A DNA stretch of 64,000 nt from Bradyrhizobium sp. SZCCHNS1050. Its GTDB lineage: Bacteria; Pseudomonadota; Alphaproteobacteria; Rhizobiales; Xanthobacteraceae. Within the stretch, counting starts at the first letter, position 1; each line of letters begins with the position of its first letter. Shown here in pieces: positions 8,230 to 20,083 of this stretch. Made by a program: the position numbers and the translations under genes. The stretch is from contig NZ_JAUETR010000001.1 in assembly GCF_032484785.1 (NCBI RefSeq), positions 62,001 to 126,000 of the forward strand. Direction: 5' to 3'. The notes beneath the pieces are model-generated. The model was not told where the DNA came from and did no database searches. It saw only the letters and a list, made by a program, of their open reading frames with translations.

Positions 8230-8880
8230 TCAGCGGCTCGAAAGTGTTTGGATAGCCCGCCACGCTGCCTTTCGAACGTGACCGTCGACGTCCGAGGACA
8301 GCTGTGACAACACTGGTAGAATGTCAGGGACTGAAAACTTCTCGGCTAACTCGCAAGCCCATTGCCGGTGTCGGGCAAGCTCATCAACTTGGAATGCATC
8401 GAAAAGCGTTCGCCAATGGGCAGACTGGGCTCGCTGCCGCAGGACCCAAGCAGCTTCGCGCCGAATTTCATTTTCCGAGGCGTCGTTGTAGATGCGAAAC
8501 ACCGTCGGAAAATCTGCATCGACCCAGATTGTACCCAGCGTGCGAATAGCGGTTTGCCGTGTCGCTTTGGATGGATTTGCCAGTAGAGCTACCACAAGCT
8601 CGTGCGCCTCTTGCAAATCCCATTGTGCGACGACTTCACACGCTGTGCGCACAACGTATTCTGATGGATCACGGAGAGCCCTCAAAATGATAGAGCGCAA
8701 CTCGCGCCCATGTGGGTGACGTCCGATTGCATCAATAGCCGCCCGTCGTTCAAATTGATCTTCGAGTCCGGCTGCGTTGGCCAGTGCCTTTAGTGCCGCC
8801 GCACCTTCTTGCAAGGCGAGTTTGCGTATGACTTGGTGGGTAGTCGGCGGGTGCGCGCCGGAGGGCGAATTGCAGGACAC
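8230..8880 (-). CDS. HEAT-repeat protein, start uncertain (possibly 5'-truncated)
   Basis: About 216 residues of tandem helical HEAT-like repeats, recognisable by recurring motifs such as RRAAIDAIGRHP, VRTACEVVAQW, RQTAIRTLGTIW, RREAAWVLRQRA and VRKAAWRAIQ. HEAT repeats form protein-binding solenoids. No ATG with a ribosome binding site was found; the GTG at 8880 is a plausible start, but the frame is open far upstream and the 5' end may be lost. GC content is visibly lower than in the hyi gene before it, which hints at separate acquisition. It lies downstream of hyi in the same direction. Function unknown. Confidence 0.55.
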   Translation of the reverse strand: MSCNSPSGAHPPTTHQVIRKLALQEGAAALKALANAAGLEDQFERRAAIDAIGRHPHGRELRSIILRALRDPSEYVVRTACEVVAQWDLQEAHELVVALLANPSKATRQTAIRTLGTIWVDADFPTVFRIYNDASENEIRREAAWVLRQRAQSAHWRTLFDAFQVDELARHRQWACELAEKFSVPDILPVLSQLSSDVDGHVRKAAWRAIQTLSSR

Positions 8881-9029
8881 GACAGCGTTCCAATGTAGGA
8901 TTGTTCTACTGTTGCACCAAGCGGGGCAGTTCTGCAATCGGCCCAACGCGGACTTTTCAGCCGACGCCGGCGACGTCGGCTCGCAGACATTAACTGGAAA
9001 AGGCCGGTGAAGGGACCAAGGAATCAAGC

Positions 9030-9821
9030 TCAGCTCGCGGGAACGACCGCGCGGTCCGTCAGCCACCCCAAGCCCTCTCCCGTCGTCGCCTGCGGCTTGT
9101 ACTCGCAGCCGATCCAGCCGGAATAGCCGATCGCATCGAGGTGGCGGAACAGGAAGGCGTAGTTGATCTCGCCGGTGCCGGGCTCGTGCCGGCCGGGATT
9201 GTCGGCGAGCTGGACGTGGGCGATGCGGGCGAGATGCTTCTGCATCGTGCGGGCGAGATCGCCCTCCATGATCTGCATGTGGTAGATGTCGTACTGGACG
9301 AACAGATTGTCGGACTCGACCTCCGAGATCAGCTGAAGCGCTTGTGCCGTGCGGTTGAGGACAAAGCCGGGAATGTCGAGCGTGTTGATCGGCTCGATCA
9401 GCAGCTTGATCCCCTGCGCTTTCAGTGCGGTCGCGGCGAAGCGCAGGTTGCGGACCAGCACCTGGTTGAGCTCGCGCGGGTCGGCATCTTCGGGCGCGAT
9501 GCCGACGAGGCAGTTGAGCTGGCGGCAATCCAGCGCCTTCGCATACTCGATCGCGCGACGCACCCCGTCGCGAAATTCGTCGACACGATCAGGCAGGATG
9601 GCGATGCCGCGCTCGCCCGCGGCCCAATTGCCGGCGGGCAGATTGTGCAGCACCTGCGTCAGCCCGTGGCGCGCGAGCTGCTCGCGCAGCTCGGCCTTGT
9701 CGAAATCATACGGGAACAGATATTCGACGCCGCCGAAGCCGGCCGCCTTGGCGGCGGCGAAGCGGTCGAGGAACGGCAGCTCGTTGAACAGCATCGTGAG
9801 GTTGGCGGCAAAGCGCGGCAT
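9030..9821 (-). CDS. hyi: Hydroxypyruvate isomerase
   Basis: A 263-aa TIM-barrel protein, the family's usual length. It interconverts hydroxypyruvate and tartronate semialdehyde, the product of glyoxylate carboligase encoded immediately upstream. The two metal-binding/catalytic glutamates fall at E143 (LLIEPINT) and E240 (WIGCEYKP), the same numbers as in the E. coli enzyme. The conserved VQYDIYHMQIMEGD segment also matches. ATG 9821 begins MPRFAANLTMLFNE, the typical Hyi start. The gap to gcl is 34 bp, so the genes are surely co-transcribed. Confidence 0.93.
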   Translation of the reverse strand: MPRFAANLTMLFNELPFLDRFAAAKAAGFGGVEYLFPYDFDKAELREQLARHGLTQVLHNLPAGNWAAGERGIAILPDRVDEFRDGVRRAIEYAKALDCRQLNCLVGIAPEDADPRELNQVLVRNLRFAATALKAQGIKLLIEPINTLDIPGFVLNRTAQALQLISEVESDNLFVQYDIYHMQIMEGDLARTMQKHLARIAHVQLADNPGRHEPGTGEINYAFLFRHLDAIGYSGWIGCEYKPQATTGEGLGWLTDRAVVPAS

Positions 9822-9855
9822 GTCATGGGTCCTCGACTGAGTGCGATGGCTGCGG

Positions 9856-11643
<1,788 letters not shown>

Positions 11644-11814
11644 CTCGCGCTTCCTCTTTTGGTTGATGCGCGAGGATCGCTGCTGACGGCTGCGATCTCA
11701 ATTCAGTCGTCGATTTTTCCCACGATGCGGCACGCTCGGCAAAACACGGGTGGCCTCAGTTAGTTAGGACGACAAACAGCTGACATGTTCTAACAGCATG
11801 ACGGTTCGATGGTG

Positions 11815-13617
11815 CTATTCGAACAGCGGCGCAAGCTCCATCTGCGGCACCAGCACGAGGCCCTTGTCGGTGATACGAATTTCCGGAATGACCGATAGAG
11901 GAATCAAATTGAAGCCCATGTAGGGAATGGTGCAGCCGGCTTCCGCCCATTCCTTCTTGAGCAGCTTCACCTCCTCGGCGACCTCGGTGACGCGCTTGTC
12001 CGACAACAGGCCGGCGATCGGCAATGGAACCATCGCCCGCACCTTGCCGTCGGCCACGACACAGACGCCGCCCTGCTGCGCGCCGATCGCGGCGACGGCG
12101 GCCTGCATGTCGGCCTCGTTGGTGCCGGCGACGATGATGTTGTGGCTGTCATGGCCGACGCTGGAGGCGACGGCGCCGCGCTTGAGGCCAAAGTCCTTCA
12201 AGAGCCCGTGCGCGACATTGCCGGCCGACTTGCCGTGGCGCTCGATCACGGCGACGAAGCAGAGACCGTAGCGCGCAAACAGCGTCTCCCAATCGTTGGC
12301 CGGCTCGATCGCGACCTTGTCGTGGATCAGCGTGATGCCGGGCAGCGCCGTCTTGATCGCATTGACGGTGCAGGCCTTGGTGGGCAGCTCCGGCGTCAGC
12401 GTCATCTGTCTTGGCAGCTTCACCGTGGCATAGGCGGCCTTCGGGTACTGATAGCGCTGCGACAGCGCCTGATCGAGACGCGGCGTGATCTTGCCTTTGT
12501 CCACCACCAGCTCGCCGCCATACCAGGTCGATTGCGGCTTCAGGCCGTCGTCGAGCAGCACCAGATCGGCGCGGCGGCCACCGCCGAGACCGCCGATCTC
12601 GCCATCCATCGCAAAGCGCGTCGCGCCGTGCAGCGAGCCCATCGACCACGCCTGCTCCGGCGACATCCCCGCCTTCACCGCCTCGCGCACCACCCAGTCG
12701 AGGCCGAACAGCATGAGATCGTCGGCATCGCGATCGTCGGTGCACACGGCGGTGCGCTTGTGCGAGGCGCCGAGCTCGGTGACGGTGCGGATCGCCTGCG
12801 GCAGGCTGTGCCACGGCGTCGTCGGCGGACCACCGCGCAGAAAAATCCAGACGCCGGCATCGAGCAGGTCGTCGGCGATGTCGCGGTCGATCGCCTCATG
12901 CGTATCGGTGACGCCGCTCGCGGCATAGGCCGCGACGAACTCGCGGCCATAGACATGCCCGGACACCGGCCGTCCGCGCTGCAAAGCCGCCGCAAGGATG
13001 GCATGGCTGCGCTCGTCGCCCATGCAGACCGGCACGAAATCCATCTTCTCGCCGAGCGCGACCGCCTCCGGCCAGCGATCGAACAGGCCGGCGATCTTGT
13101 CCGGCGTGAGATCGCCGCCCGCCGTCTCCAGCGCCGCCGAGGTCGCCGGCACGGTCGAGGGCACGGTGAGGAAGATCGACAGCGGCGCCTGCCGCGCATC
13201 CTCCAGCATCGCCTCAACGCCGGCGACGTCCATGACGTTGCCGATCTCGTGGCTGTCGCAGAAGATCGTCGTGGTGCCGTTGAGCAGCGCGGCCTCCGCA
13301 TAGGCGCAGGCCGTCACCATCGAGGATTCGATGTGGATGTGCGGATCGACGAGGCCGGGCGCGATGATGCCGCCGGCCGCGTCATGGATCGCGAACCCGC
13401 TCGGTATCGCCTTGTGCGCCCCGGCCGGCTTCACCGCCGCGACGCGCCCGCCGGTGATCCACAGCTCGCGGTTCGGGAGAATGCGCTCCGAATAGGTCGA
13501 CAGCACGCGGGCGCCGGTGATGACGAGATCGGGTGCGGCGCGACCCGATGCGACGTCGGCGAGCCGCCGCGTCATGGTGTGCAGGGGGCCGACCGAGAAG
13601 CGCGTGAGTTTGGTCAT
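11815..13617 (-). CDS. ade: Adenine deaminase
   Basis: A 600-aa amidohydrolase of the bacterial Ade type that converts adenine to hypoxanthine and ammonia. The metal-binding motif [14 protein letters not shown] lies near residue 90, followed by [17 protein letters not shown] and [11 protein letters not shown]. The C-terminal domain includes [13 protein letters not shown]. The start MTKLTRF at 13617 is about 14 residues before the amidohydrolase N-terminal strand. It is on the same strand as gcl with a gap of 171 bp, long enough for a separate promoter. It could feed purine catabolism towards glyoxylate. Confidence 0.92.
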   Translation of the reverse strand: MTKLTRFSVGPLHTMTRRLADVASGRAAPDLVITGARVLSTYSERILPNRELWITGGRVAAVKPAGAHKAIPSGFAIHDAAGGIIAPGLVDPHIHIESSMVTACAYAEAALLNGTTTIFCDSHEIGNVMDVAGVEAMLEDARQAPLSIFLTVPSTVPATSAALETAGGDLTPDKIAGLFDRWPEAVALGEKMDFVPVCMGDERSHAILAAALQRGRPVSGHVYGREFVAAYAASGVTDTHEAIDRDIADDLLDAGVWIFLRGGPPTTPWHSLPQAIRTVTELGASHKRTAVCTDDRDADDLMLFGLDWVVREAVKAGMSPEQAWSMGSLHGATRFAMDGEIGGLGGGRRADLVLLDDGLKPQSTWYGGELVVDKGKITPRLDQALSQRYQYPKAAYATVKLPRQMTLTPELPTKACTVNAIKTALPGITLIHDKVAIEPANDWETLFARYGLCFVAVIERHGKSAGNVAHGLLKDFGLKRGAVASSVGHDSHNIIVAGTNEADMQAAVAAIGAQQGGVCVVADGKVRAMVPLPIAGLLSDKRVTEVAEEVKLLKKEWAEAGCTIPYMGFNLIPLSVIPEIRITDKGLVLVPQMELAPLFE

Positions 13618-14212
13618 GCGGTGAACTCGCTGAACGTGCTGGCCTATTGCGGCAGGATCGTTGCGCGACGTCGCGGCCCCCGCAAGCCCAAATAGGCTAG
13701 CGACCTGCTCACGTCTTGAGCATACGCGGGGGAACGACCGTGCCGATCGGGTTCGAGGGCAACAAGTCGGCGGGTAAGCGCCTCACGCAATCAACTCACG
13801 CCTATAAAGAGGAATCTAGTCGATGAAGGAAGTTGTAACTGCGGGACAAGCTAGCATCATAGTGGTTGGTCGCAGATTTTAGCTTATCCTGTTGACCCCG
13901 GCCTATGACTTCCGAAGTTTGACACTAGATTTCGGATTTTCGGTTGACATTTCGTTCCTGTTATGTTCAAATGATCGTCCATTTCGGCAAGTCGTTTGAG
14001 CAAATGGTGAAAAAGTTTGCACTCCCCCTTAGATTGTGTTGCAAGGAAGCATTAGGCTCTCAACCTCTTCCCGTTCTGCAATTGCAGCCAAAAGTGTAGA
14101 TAGATTTCTCCTGTCGGATAGAAAATGGGGGTGACCTCTAAGGTCCCCCCACTCGACCGAGCTATTTATCTCGTGGTCCCCGCTATATTCGGCGTAGTTC
14201 CGAACGCCAAAG
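13618..14212. other. AT-richer intergenic region, no confident gene
   Basis: This 595-bp stretch has clearly lower GC than its neighbours. It holds a 19-codon frame at 13823-13882 preceded by AAAGAGGA, and a 42-codon frame from 13971. It also holds a sigma70-like TTGACA at 13944 with TCAAAT 17 bp downstream. None of the frames matches a family I know. It may be decayed foreign DNA or carry an unrecognised small RNA or peptide. Confidence 0.4.
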
Positions 14213-15034
14213 CTAGTCAGGCTGCGCCACGCCCCGGAGCGCCGCCGTCAGCTCCCCTGCGATATCCCGCACCATTCCCCCGACCACCGGCACCCGATCC
14301 TCGGTCAGCCGGCTCGCCAGGCCCGACACCGAGATCGCCGCCACCGGCTCGCGGCAGGAATCGTGGACGACGGCGGCGATGCAGCGCAGGCCGAGGCGTG
14401 CCTCTTCGTCGTCGACGGCGTAGCCCTGGCGGCGGATGGTCTCGAGCTCGCGGAACAGGTCGCTGGCGCGGATGATCGATTTCTCGGTCAGGCGCGGCAT
14501 GCCCTGGCGGTGGATGATGCCGTTGACGTCGTCATCGGAATAGGTCGCGAGCACCGCCTTGCCCATGCCGGAGGCGACCATGGCGAGGCGGCCCCCGACC
14601 TTGGTCAGCGAGCGCATGATCTCGCGGCTGTCCAGCCGCAGCAGCACCATCAGCGATTCATCGTCGACGACGGCGAGATTGGCGGTCTCGCGCGACTGGT
14701 CGCGCAGCCTTCGCAGATAGGGAATCGCCAGCGCGACGAAATTGCGCCGACGCGTGAAGGTCGCGCCGACGGCAAAGCTCTGCGCGCCGACGTGCCATTT
14801 CGATTCCATGCGGTCGAACTGGACGAAGCGGCGCTTCTCGAGCGTGGTCAGCAGGCGATGAACGGTCGAGGTCGAAAGCCCGGCACGGACGGCGAGATCG
14901 CTGAGGCGATAGCCTTCGTCGTCTTCGGCGAGAATCTCCAGGATCTGGAGCGCGCGGCCGACGGATTGCACGCCGCCGTCGCGGGGTTCGGCCGCAGCAT
15001 CCGCGCGTGGCTCGATCGTCTTGCGACGGATCAC
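14213..15034 (-). CDS. IclR-family transcriptional regulator
   Basis: A 273-aa regulator. The N-terminal winged helix spans about residues 20-85 (VQSVGRALQILEILAE, LSDLAVRAGLSTSTVHRLLTTLEKR). The C-terminal IclR effector domain includes ASGMGKAVLATY and GYAVDDEEARLGLRCIAA. IclR-type proteins such as AllR control glyoxylate and allantoin genes, so the minus-strand ade-gcl-hyi block downstream is a likely target. This is inference: the 595-bp gap means it is not simply in their operon. It could also act on the acyl-CoA synthetase upstream. Confidence 0.9.
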   Translation of the reverse strand: MIRRKTIEPRADAAAEPRDGGVQSVGRALQILEILAEDDEGYRLSDLAVRAGLSTSTVHRLLTTLEKRRFVQFDRMESKWHVGAQSFAVGATFTRRRNFVALAIPYLRRLRDQSRETANLAVVDDESLMVLLRLDSREIMRSLTKVGGRLAMVASGMGKAVLATYSDDDVNGIIHRQGMPRLTEKSIIRASDLFRELETIRRQGYAVDDEEARLGLRCIAAVVHDSCREPVAAISVSGLASRLTEDRVPVVGGMVRDIAGELTAALRGVAQPD

Positions 15035-15160
15035 GTGGCGCCTCTCTGCACCGCCCTCACAGGCGGCGCCGTTGCCGGACGGACGGATCTTGCTTCGTCA
15101 CGCTATCAAAGAAAGTGCCGCCCCGGCGAGACGCCGGAGCGGCATTCGCATCGATTTGAC

Positions 15161-17302
15161 TTAGAGCAGGCCCGCGCCGCGCGCCCACTTGTACTTGGCG
15201 CCGAGCACCTCGACCGGCAGCTCGGTCGAATAGGCATAGGCCGGGATGCCGTTCTGGTAGAGATATTCGGCGGCCTCCTCGACCTCGACGTCGCCGGCGA
15301 GCGAGGCGACGATCGGCTTGACGAAGCCCTTGGCCTCCATCTCCTTCTTCACCTCGACCATGTTGCGCGCGAACACCATCGGCGGGGTCACGATCGTGTG
15401 CCAGTAGCCGAGGATCAGCGCGTGGATGCGCTCGTCCGACAGGCCGAGCTTGACCGTGTTCACATAGGTGATCGGCGGCTCGCCGCCGGTGATGTCGACC
15501 GGGTTGCCGGCGGCACCGAACGGCGGGATGAACTTGCGGAAGGCGGCATCGAGGTCGGCCGGCATGGTCATCAGCGACAGGCCGTTGTCGACGACGGCGT
15601 CGGAGAGCAGCACGCCCGAGCCGCCGGCGCCGGTGATGATGAGGACGTTCTCACCCTTCGGCGTCGGCAGCACCGGCACGCCACGGGCAAACTCGAGCAG
15701 CTGGCGCAGCGAGCGGGCGCGGATGACGCCGGACTGCTTCAGCACGTCCTCATAGATCTTGTCGTTGCCGGCGAGCGCGCCGGTGTGCGACGAGGCGGCC
15801 TTGGCGCCAGCAGACGTGCGGCCGGCCTTGAGCACGATGACCGGCTTCTTCTTGGAGACGCGCTTGGCGGCTTCCGCAAAGGCACGGCCGTCCTTGAGGT
15901 CCTCGCAGTGCTGCGCGATCAGGTTGGTGTTCGGGTCCTGCTCGAAGAAGGCGAGCAGATCGTCCTCGTCGATATCCGACTTGTTGCCGAGGCCCACGAT
16001 GGCCGACACACCCATTTTCGCCGAGCGCGAAAAACCGATGATGGCCATGCCGATGCCACCCGACTGCGACGACAGCGCCGCGTGGCCCTTGACGTCGTAG
16101 GCGGTGCAGAAGGTCGCGCAGAGATTGGCCGGCGTGTAGTAGAAGCCGTAGATGTTCGGCCCCATCAGGCGGACATTGTACTTCTTGCCGATCTCGACGA
16201 TCTCGGCCTGCAGCTCCGGTTCATTGGCTTCGGCAAAGCCCGACGGAATCAGCACCGCGCCCGGGATCTGCTTCTCGCCGCATTCGGTCAGCGCGCCGGC
16301 GACGAACTTGGCGGGGATCGCGAACACCGCGGTGTCGATCACGCCGGGCACGTCCTTGACGCTCTTGTAGGCCTTGTAGCCGAGGATCTCGGAGGCCTTC
16401 GGGTGGATCGGGTAGATCTGGCCCTTGTAGCCGCCGTTGATCAGGTTCTTCATCACCGAGTTGCCGATCTTGCCGTCCTCGGCGGAGGCGCCGATCACGG
16501 CGACCGCCTGCGGCTTCATGATGCGGTTCATCGCGGTGACGATTTCCTCGTTCGAGCGCGGCGCCGGACGGGGCTTGTAGTCGAAATCGACGACGATGCG
16601 GACGTCGGCCGCAATCGCGCCGGTCTTGGTCGCGAACACCGGATTGAGGTCGAGCTCGACGATTTCAGGGAAATCGCTGACCAGCTTCGACACCTTGACG
16701 ATGACGTCCGCCAGCGCCTCGCGGCTGACGGCATCGCCGCCGCGCACGCCCTTCAACATTTCGTGGGCCTGGATGCCGTCGAGCATCGACAGGGCATCGT
16801 CCTTGGTCGCGGGGGCGAGGCGGAATGTCACATCCTTCAGAACCTCGACCAGCACGCCGCCGAGGCCAAAGGCCACCAGCTTGCCGAACGAGCCGTCGGT
16901 GATCGAACCGACGATCACCTCGGTACCGCCGGTCAGCATCTGCTGCACCTGGATGCCTTCGATCTTGGCGTCGGCCTTGTACTTCTTCGCATTCGCGAGA
17001 ATGGTCTCATACGCCGTCTTCGCATCGTCGGCGGTCTTGACGCCGACAATGACGCCGCCGGCTTCCGTCTTATGCAGAATGTCGGGCGAAACGATCTTCA
17101 TCACGACCGGAAAACCCATGTCGCCCGCGAGCTTGGCCGCTTCGGCCGCGGACTTCGCCAGTCCCTCCTTCGGCACCGGAATGCCGTAGGCGTCGCAGAC
17201 GATCTTGCCTTCGGGCGCGGTGAGGCTGGTGCGTTTATCCGCCTTCACACGATCGAGAACGTCTCGGATCGTGGCCTTGGCATTCGGGATGGCGTCAGAC
17301 AT
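15161..17302 (-). CDS. NDP-forming acyl-CoA synthetase (acetate-CoA ligase type), candidate oxalate-CoA ligase
   Basis: A 713-aa single-chain enzyme. An ATP-grasp domain comes first (about 20-240, with VVMKIVSPDILHKTEAGGV). The CoA-binding Rossmann domain follows (about 262-390, AVAVIGASAEDGKIGN), then the succinyl-CoA-synthetase-like ligase domain (about 405-700, SSQSGGIGMA). The phosphorylated His expected for this family is H506 in ASSHTGALAG. Such enzymes form acyl-CoA from acid, CoA and ATP (or the reverse). It is divergent from gntR-oxc-frc and shares the same operator motif (17336-17352). Activation of oxalate, or use of formyl-/oxalyl-CoA, is therefore the best guess but unproven. Confidence 0.85.
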   Translation of the reverse strand: MSDAIPNAKATIRDVLDRVKADKRTSLTAPEGKIVCDAYGIPVPKEGLAKSAAEAAKLAGDMGFPVVMKIVSPDILHKTEAGGVIVGVKTADDAKTAYETILANAKKYKADAKIEGIQVQQMLTGGTEVIVGSITDGSFGKLVAFGLGGVLVEVLKDVTFRLAPATKDDALSMLDGIQAHEMLKGVRGGDAVSREALADVIVKVSKLVSDFPEIVELDLNPVFATKTGAIAADVRIVVDFDYKPRPAPRSNEEIVTAMNRIMKPQAVAVIGASAEDGKIGNSVMKNLINGGYKGQIYPIHPKASEILGYKAYKSVKDVPGVIDTAVFAIPAKFVAGALTECGEKQIPGAVLIPSGFAEANEPELQAEIVEIGKKYNVRLMGPNIYGFYYTPANLCATFCTAYDVKGHAALSSQSGGIGMAIIGFSRSAKMGVSAIVGLGNKSDIDEDDLLAFFEQDPNTNLIAQHCEDLKDGRAFAEAAKRVSKKKPVIVLKAGRTSAGAKAASSHTGALAGNDKIYEDVLKQSGVIRARSLRQLLEFARGVPVLPTPKGENVLIITGAGGSGVLLSDAVVDNGLSLMTMPADLDAAFRKFIPPFGAAGNPVDITGGEPPITYVNTVKLGLSDERIHALILGYWHTIVTPPMVFARNMVEVKKEMEAKGFVKPIVASLAGDVEVEEAAEYLYQNGIPAYAYSTELPVEVLGAKYKWARGAGLL

Positions 17303-17335
17303 CGGGGCTTCCTCCTGGGGATTGCTGGTCGTTTA

Positions 17336-17352
17336 TGGCATTTGGTATGCCA
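17336..17352. promoter_or_regulatory. GntR-type operator, site 1 (acyl-CoA synthetase promoter)
   Basis: The sequence is TGGCATTTGGTATGCCA, with inverted half-sites TGGCAT/ATGCCA. It lies 34 bp before the start codon at 17302. Read on the minus strand, a TTGCGT hexamer precedes it by one base. It is one of six such sites in the window, and binding by the adjacent GntR protein is inference. Confidence 0.75.
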
Positions 17353-17417
17353 GACGCAAACTTTGTCAAGCGCGACGAAGATGTGGACACGCTGAAAAAG
17401 CTCGCAGCTTGACATCC

Positions 17418-17434
17418 TGGCATCTGGTATGCCA
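17418..17434. promoter_or_regulatory. GntR-type operator, site 2 (gntR-oxc-frc promoter)
   Basis: The sequence is TGGCATCTGGTATGCCA, a palindrome differing from site 1 at one position. A TTGACA hexamer at 17409-17414 stands three bases upstream, so the operator would occupy the spacer of a sigma70 promoter. This is typical of repression or autoregulation. Its centre is 82 bp from that of site 1. Confidence 0.78.
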
Positions 17435-17490
17435 AAAAACTTGGACGCAAAATGCTGTAAACAAGCATCTCCCAAGGAGAGGAGACGGTC

Positions 17491-18222
17491 TTGTCTACAG
17501 AAAAAACGAACAAGGCATTGCCCATCATGGCCGAGGCCGACATCGCGATCGCTCGCATCGCCCCGGAGACGAGCTTCAAGAATAAGGCCTATGAGGCCTT
17601 GAAAGAAGCCATTCTGAAGATGGACATCTACGCCTCGCCCGAGCCTGTCATGCTCGACGAGCGCGCTCTCTCCGAGCGCCTCGGTGTCAGCCGCACGCCC
17701 ATTCGCGAAGCGATCGCGATGCTGGAGCAGGACGGCTTCGTGAAGACCGTGCCGCGCCGTGGCATCGTCGTGGTGCGCCGGACCAAGAGCGAGATCGTCG
17801 ACATGATCCGCGCCTGGGCGGCGCTGGAGAGCATGGCGGCGCGCCTGATCACCACGATCGCGCGCAAGAAGGACATCTCGGCGCTGCGCGACTACTTCAA
17901 GGACTTCGGCAAGGACCGCCCGCCGCAGGAGCACGTCGAGGAGTATTCGAAGGCGAACATCGCGTTTCATCAGGCGCTGATCTCGCTGTCGGAATCGCCG
18001 GTACTGGTCGACATGACCAACGACATCCTGCTGCACGTGCGCGGCTATCGCCAGCTCACGATCGGGCGCACCGATCGTATCGCGGCCTCCCTGCCCGAGC
18101 ATCTCGCGATCATCGAGGCGCTGGAAGAACGCAACACCGAGCTCGCCGAAAAGCGGGCCCGTGATCACACGCTGGGCCTCGCGACCTATGTCGAGACGCA
18201 CGGCCAGGAACTATTCAGCTGA
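17491..18222 (+). CDS. GntR-family regulator (FCD type), likely oxalate regulon regulator
   Basis: A 243-aa regulator with a winged-helix GntR domain (about 30-100; [24 protein letters not shown]) and a C-terminal all-helical FCD effector domain (about 105-235, with [17 protein letters not shown]). The start is probably TTG 17491, because AAGGAGAGGAG lies just upstream; an ATG at 17527 is weaker. It is the first gene of gntR-oxc-frc, and its promoter contains operator site 2. FCD regulators usually bind small carboxylic acids and release DNA, so oxalate, oxalyl-CoA or formate is a plausible inducer (inference). Confidence 0.9.
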   Translation: MSTEKTNKALPIMAEADIAIARIAPETSFKNKAYEALKEAILKMDIYASPEPVMLDERALSERLGVSRTPIREAIAMLEQDGFVKTVPRRGIVVVRRTKSEIVDMIRAWAALESMAARLITTIARKKDISALRDYFKDFGKDRPPQEHVEEYSKANIAFHQALISLSESPVLVDMTNDILLHVRGYRQLTIGRTDRIAASLPEHLAIIEALEERNTELAEKRARDHTLGLATYVETHGQELFS

Positions 18223-18283
18223 CAGGTTCAAACAGAAGAAGACGCCGCAAAGCGCCTTCGTAGACGACCAGGGAGAGAGGCGC

Positions 18284-20017
18284 ATGGCGCAGACTGCTGT
18301 TAAGACCGAGGCACCGGACACGCACGAGGAGCTCACGGACGGTTTTCATCTCGTCATCGACGCGATGAAGCTGAACGGGATCGACACGATCTACAACGTG
18401 CCGGGCATTCCGATCACCGATCTCGGTCGCATGGCGCAGGCTGAAGGCATCCGCGTGCTCTCCTTCCGTCACGAGCAGAACGCCGGCTACGCCGCCGCGA
18501 TCGCCGGCTTCCTCACCAAGAAGCCGGGCGTCTGCCTCACCGTCTCCGCTCCCGGCTTTCTCAACGGCCTCACTGCGCTCGCGCATGCGACGACGAACTG
18601 CTTCCCGATGATCCTGGTCTCGGGCTCCTCGGAGCGCGAGATCGTCGACCTGCAGCAGGGCGACTATGAAGAGATGGATCAGCTCGCGATCGCCAAGCCG
18701 CTGTGCAAGGCGGCGTTCCGCGTGCTGCACGCGCAGGACATCGGCATCGGCTTCGCCCGCGCGATCCGCGCCGCCGTCTCGGGCCGTCCGGGCGGCGTCT
18801 ATCTCGACCTGCCGGCAAAGCTGTTCGGCCAGGTGATGAACGCGCAAGCCGGCGCGGCCTCGCTGGTCAAGGTGATCGATCCGGCCCCGGCGCAGATCCC
18901 CTCCCCCGACTCGGTGAAGCGCGCGCTCGATCTGTTGAAGAACGCGAAACGCCCGCTGATCATCCTCGGCAAGGGGGCGGCCTACGCGCAGGCCGACGAG
19001 GCGATCAAGACCTTCGTCGAGAAGAGCGGCGTGCCGTTCCTGCCGATGAGCATGGCCAAGGGCCTCCTGCCCGACCTGCATCCGCAGTGCGCCGGCGCGG
19101 CGCGCTCGACCGTGCTGAAGGACTCCGACGTCGTCATGCTGATCGGCGCCCGCCTCAACTGGCTGTTGTCGCACGGCAAGGGCAAGAGCTGGGGCGAACA
19201 GCCGAAGAAGTTCATCCAGGTCGACATCGAGCCGAAGGAGATGGACTCCAACGTCGAGATCGCGGCCCCCGTGGTCGGCGACATCGGCTCGGTCGTCACG
19301 GCTTTCAGCGAGGCGATGGGCAGCAACTGGCCCAAGGCTTCGGTCGAGTGGCTGAGCGCGGTGCAGAAGAAGCGCGAGGACAACGTCGCCAAGATGGCGC
19401 CGCGGCTGATGAACAACAACTCGCCGATGGACTATCACGGCGCGCTCGGCGTGCTCCGCACCATCATCAAGGAGCGTCCGGACGCGGTCCTAGTCAACGA
19501 GGGCGCCAACACGCTCGACCTCGCCCGCGGCGTCATCGACATGTACCAGCCGCGCAAGCGGCTCGACGTCGGCACCTGGGGCGTCATGGGCATCGGCATG
19601 GGCTCGGCCATCGCCGCCGCGGTCGAGACCGGTAAGCCGGTGCTGGCGATCGAGGGCGACAGCGCCTTCGGCTTCTCCGGCATGGAGGTCGAGACGATCT
19701 GTCGCTACAATCTTCCGATCTGCGTCGTTATCTTCAACAATGACGGCATCTATCGCGGCACCGATCAGAACGCGGCGGGCGACGACCCGGCGACCACCGT
19801 GTTCGTCAAGGGCGCGCGCTATGACAAGATGATGGAGGCCTTCGGCGGCGTTGGCGTCAACGCGACCTCGCCAGACGAGCTGAAGCGCGCCGTCAACGAC
19901 GCGATGGATTCCGGCAAGCCGACCTTGATCAACGCCGTGATCGATCCTGCTGCGGGATCCGAGAGCGGCCGTATCGGCAACCTCAATCCGCAGAGCGTGC
20001 TGACGAAGAAGAAGTAA
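18284..20017 (+). CDS. oxc: Oxalyl-CoA decarboxylase
   Basis: A 577-aa ThDP enzyme that converts oxalyl-CoA to formyl-CoA and CO2 in the cytoplasm. The activating Glu is E64 ([16 protein letters not shown]). The ThDP motif runs from [10 protein letters not shown] (GDS 458-460) to FNNDGIYRG, and the central Rossmann domain includes [13 protein letters not shown]. Length fits the Oxalobacter enzyme (568 aa). ATG 18284 has AGGGAGAGAGG upstream. It lies between gntR and frc in one transcription unit, directly coupling regulation, CoA transfer and decarboxylation of oxalate. Confidence 0.96.
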   Translation: MAQTAVKTEAPDTHEELTDGFHLVIDAMKLNGIDTIYNVPGIPITDLGRMAQAEGIRVLSFRHEQNAGYAAAIAGFLTKKPGVCLTVSAPGFLNGLTALAHATTNCFPMILVSGSSEREIVDLQQGDYEEMDQLAIAKPLCKAAFRVLHAQDIGIGFARAIRAAVSGRPGGVYLDLPAKLFGQVMNAQAGAASLVKVIDPAPAQIPSPDSVKRALDLLKNAKRPLIILGKGAAYAQADEAIKTFVEKSGVPFLPMSMAKGLLPDLHPQCAGAARSTVLKDSDVVMLIGARLNWLLSHGKGKSWGEQPKKFIQVDIEPKEMDSNVEIAAPVVGDIGSVVTAFSEAMGSNWPKASVEWLSAVQKKREDNVAKMAPRLMNNNSPMDYHGALGVLRTIIKERPDAVLVNEGANTLDLARGVIDMYQPRKRLDVGTWGVMGIGMGSAIAAAVETGKPVLAIEGDSAFGFSGMEVETICRYNLPICVVIFNNDGIYRGTDQNAAGDDPATTVFVKGARYDKMMEAFGGVGVNATSPDELKRAVNDAMDSGKPTLINAVIDPAAGSESGRIGNLNPQSVLTKKK

Positions 20018-20083
20018 AGGCCACCCGCAAGGACATCAGATGCCCGCTGTCGCGGGATGACCAATCGTTACGGAGAGCAAGAC

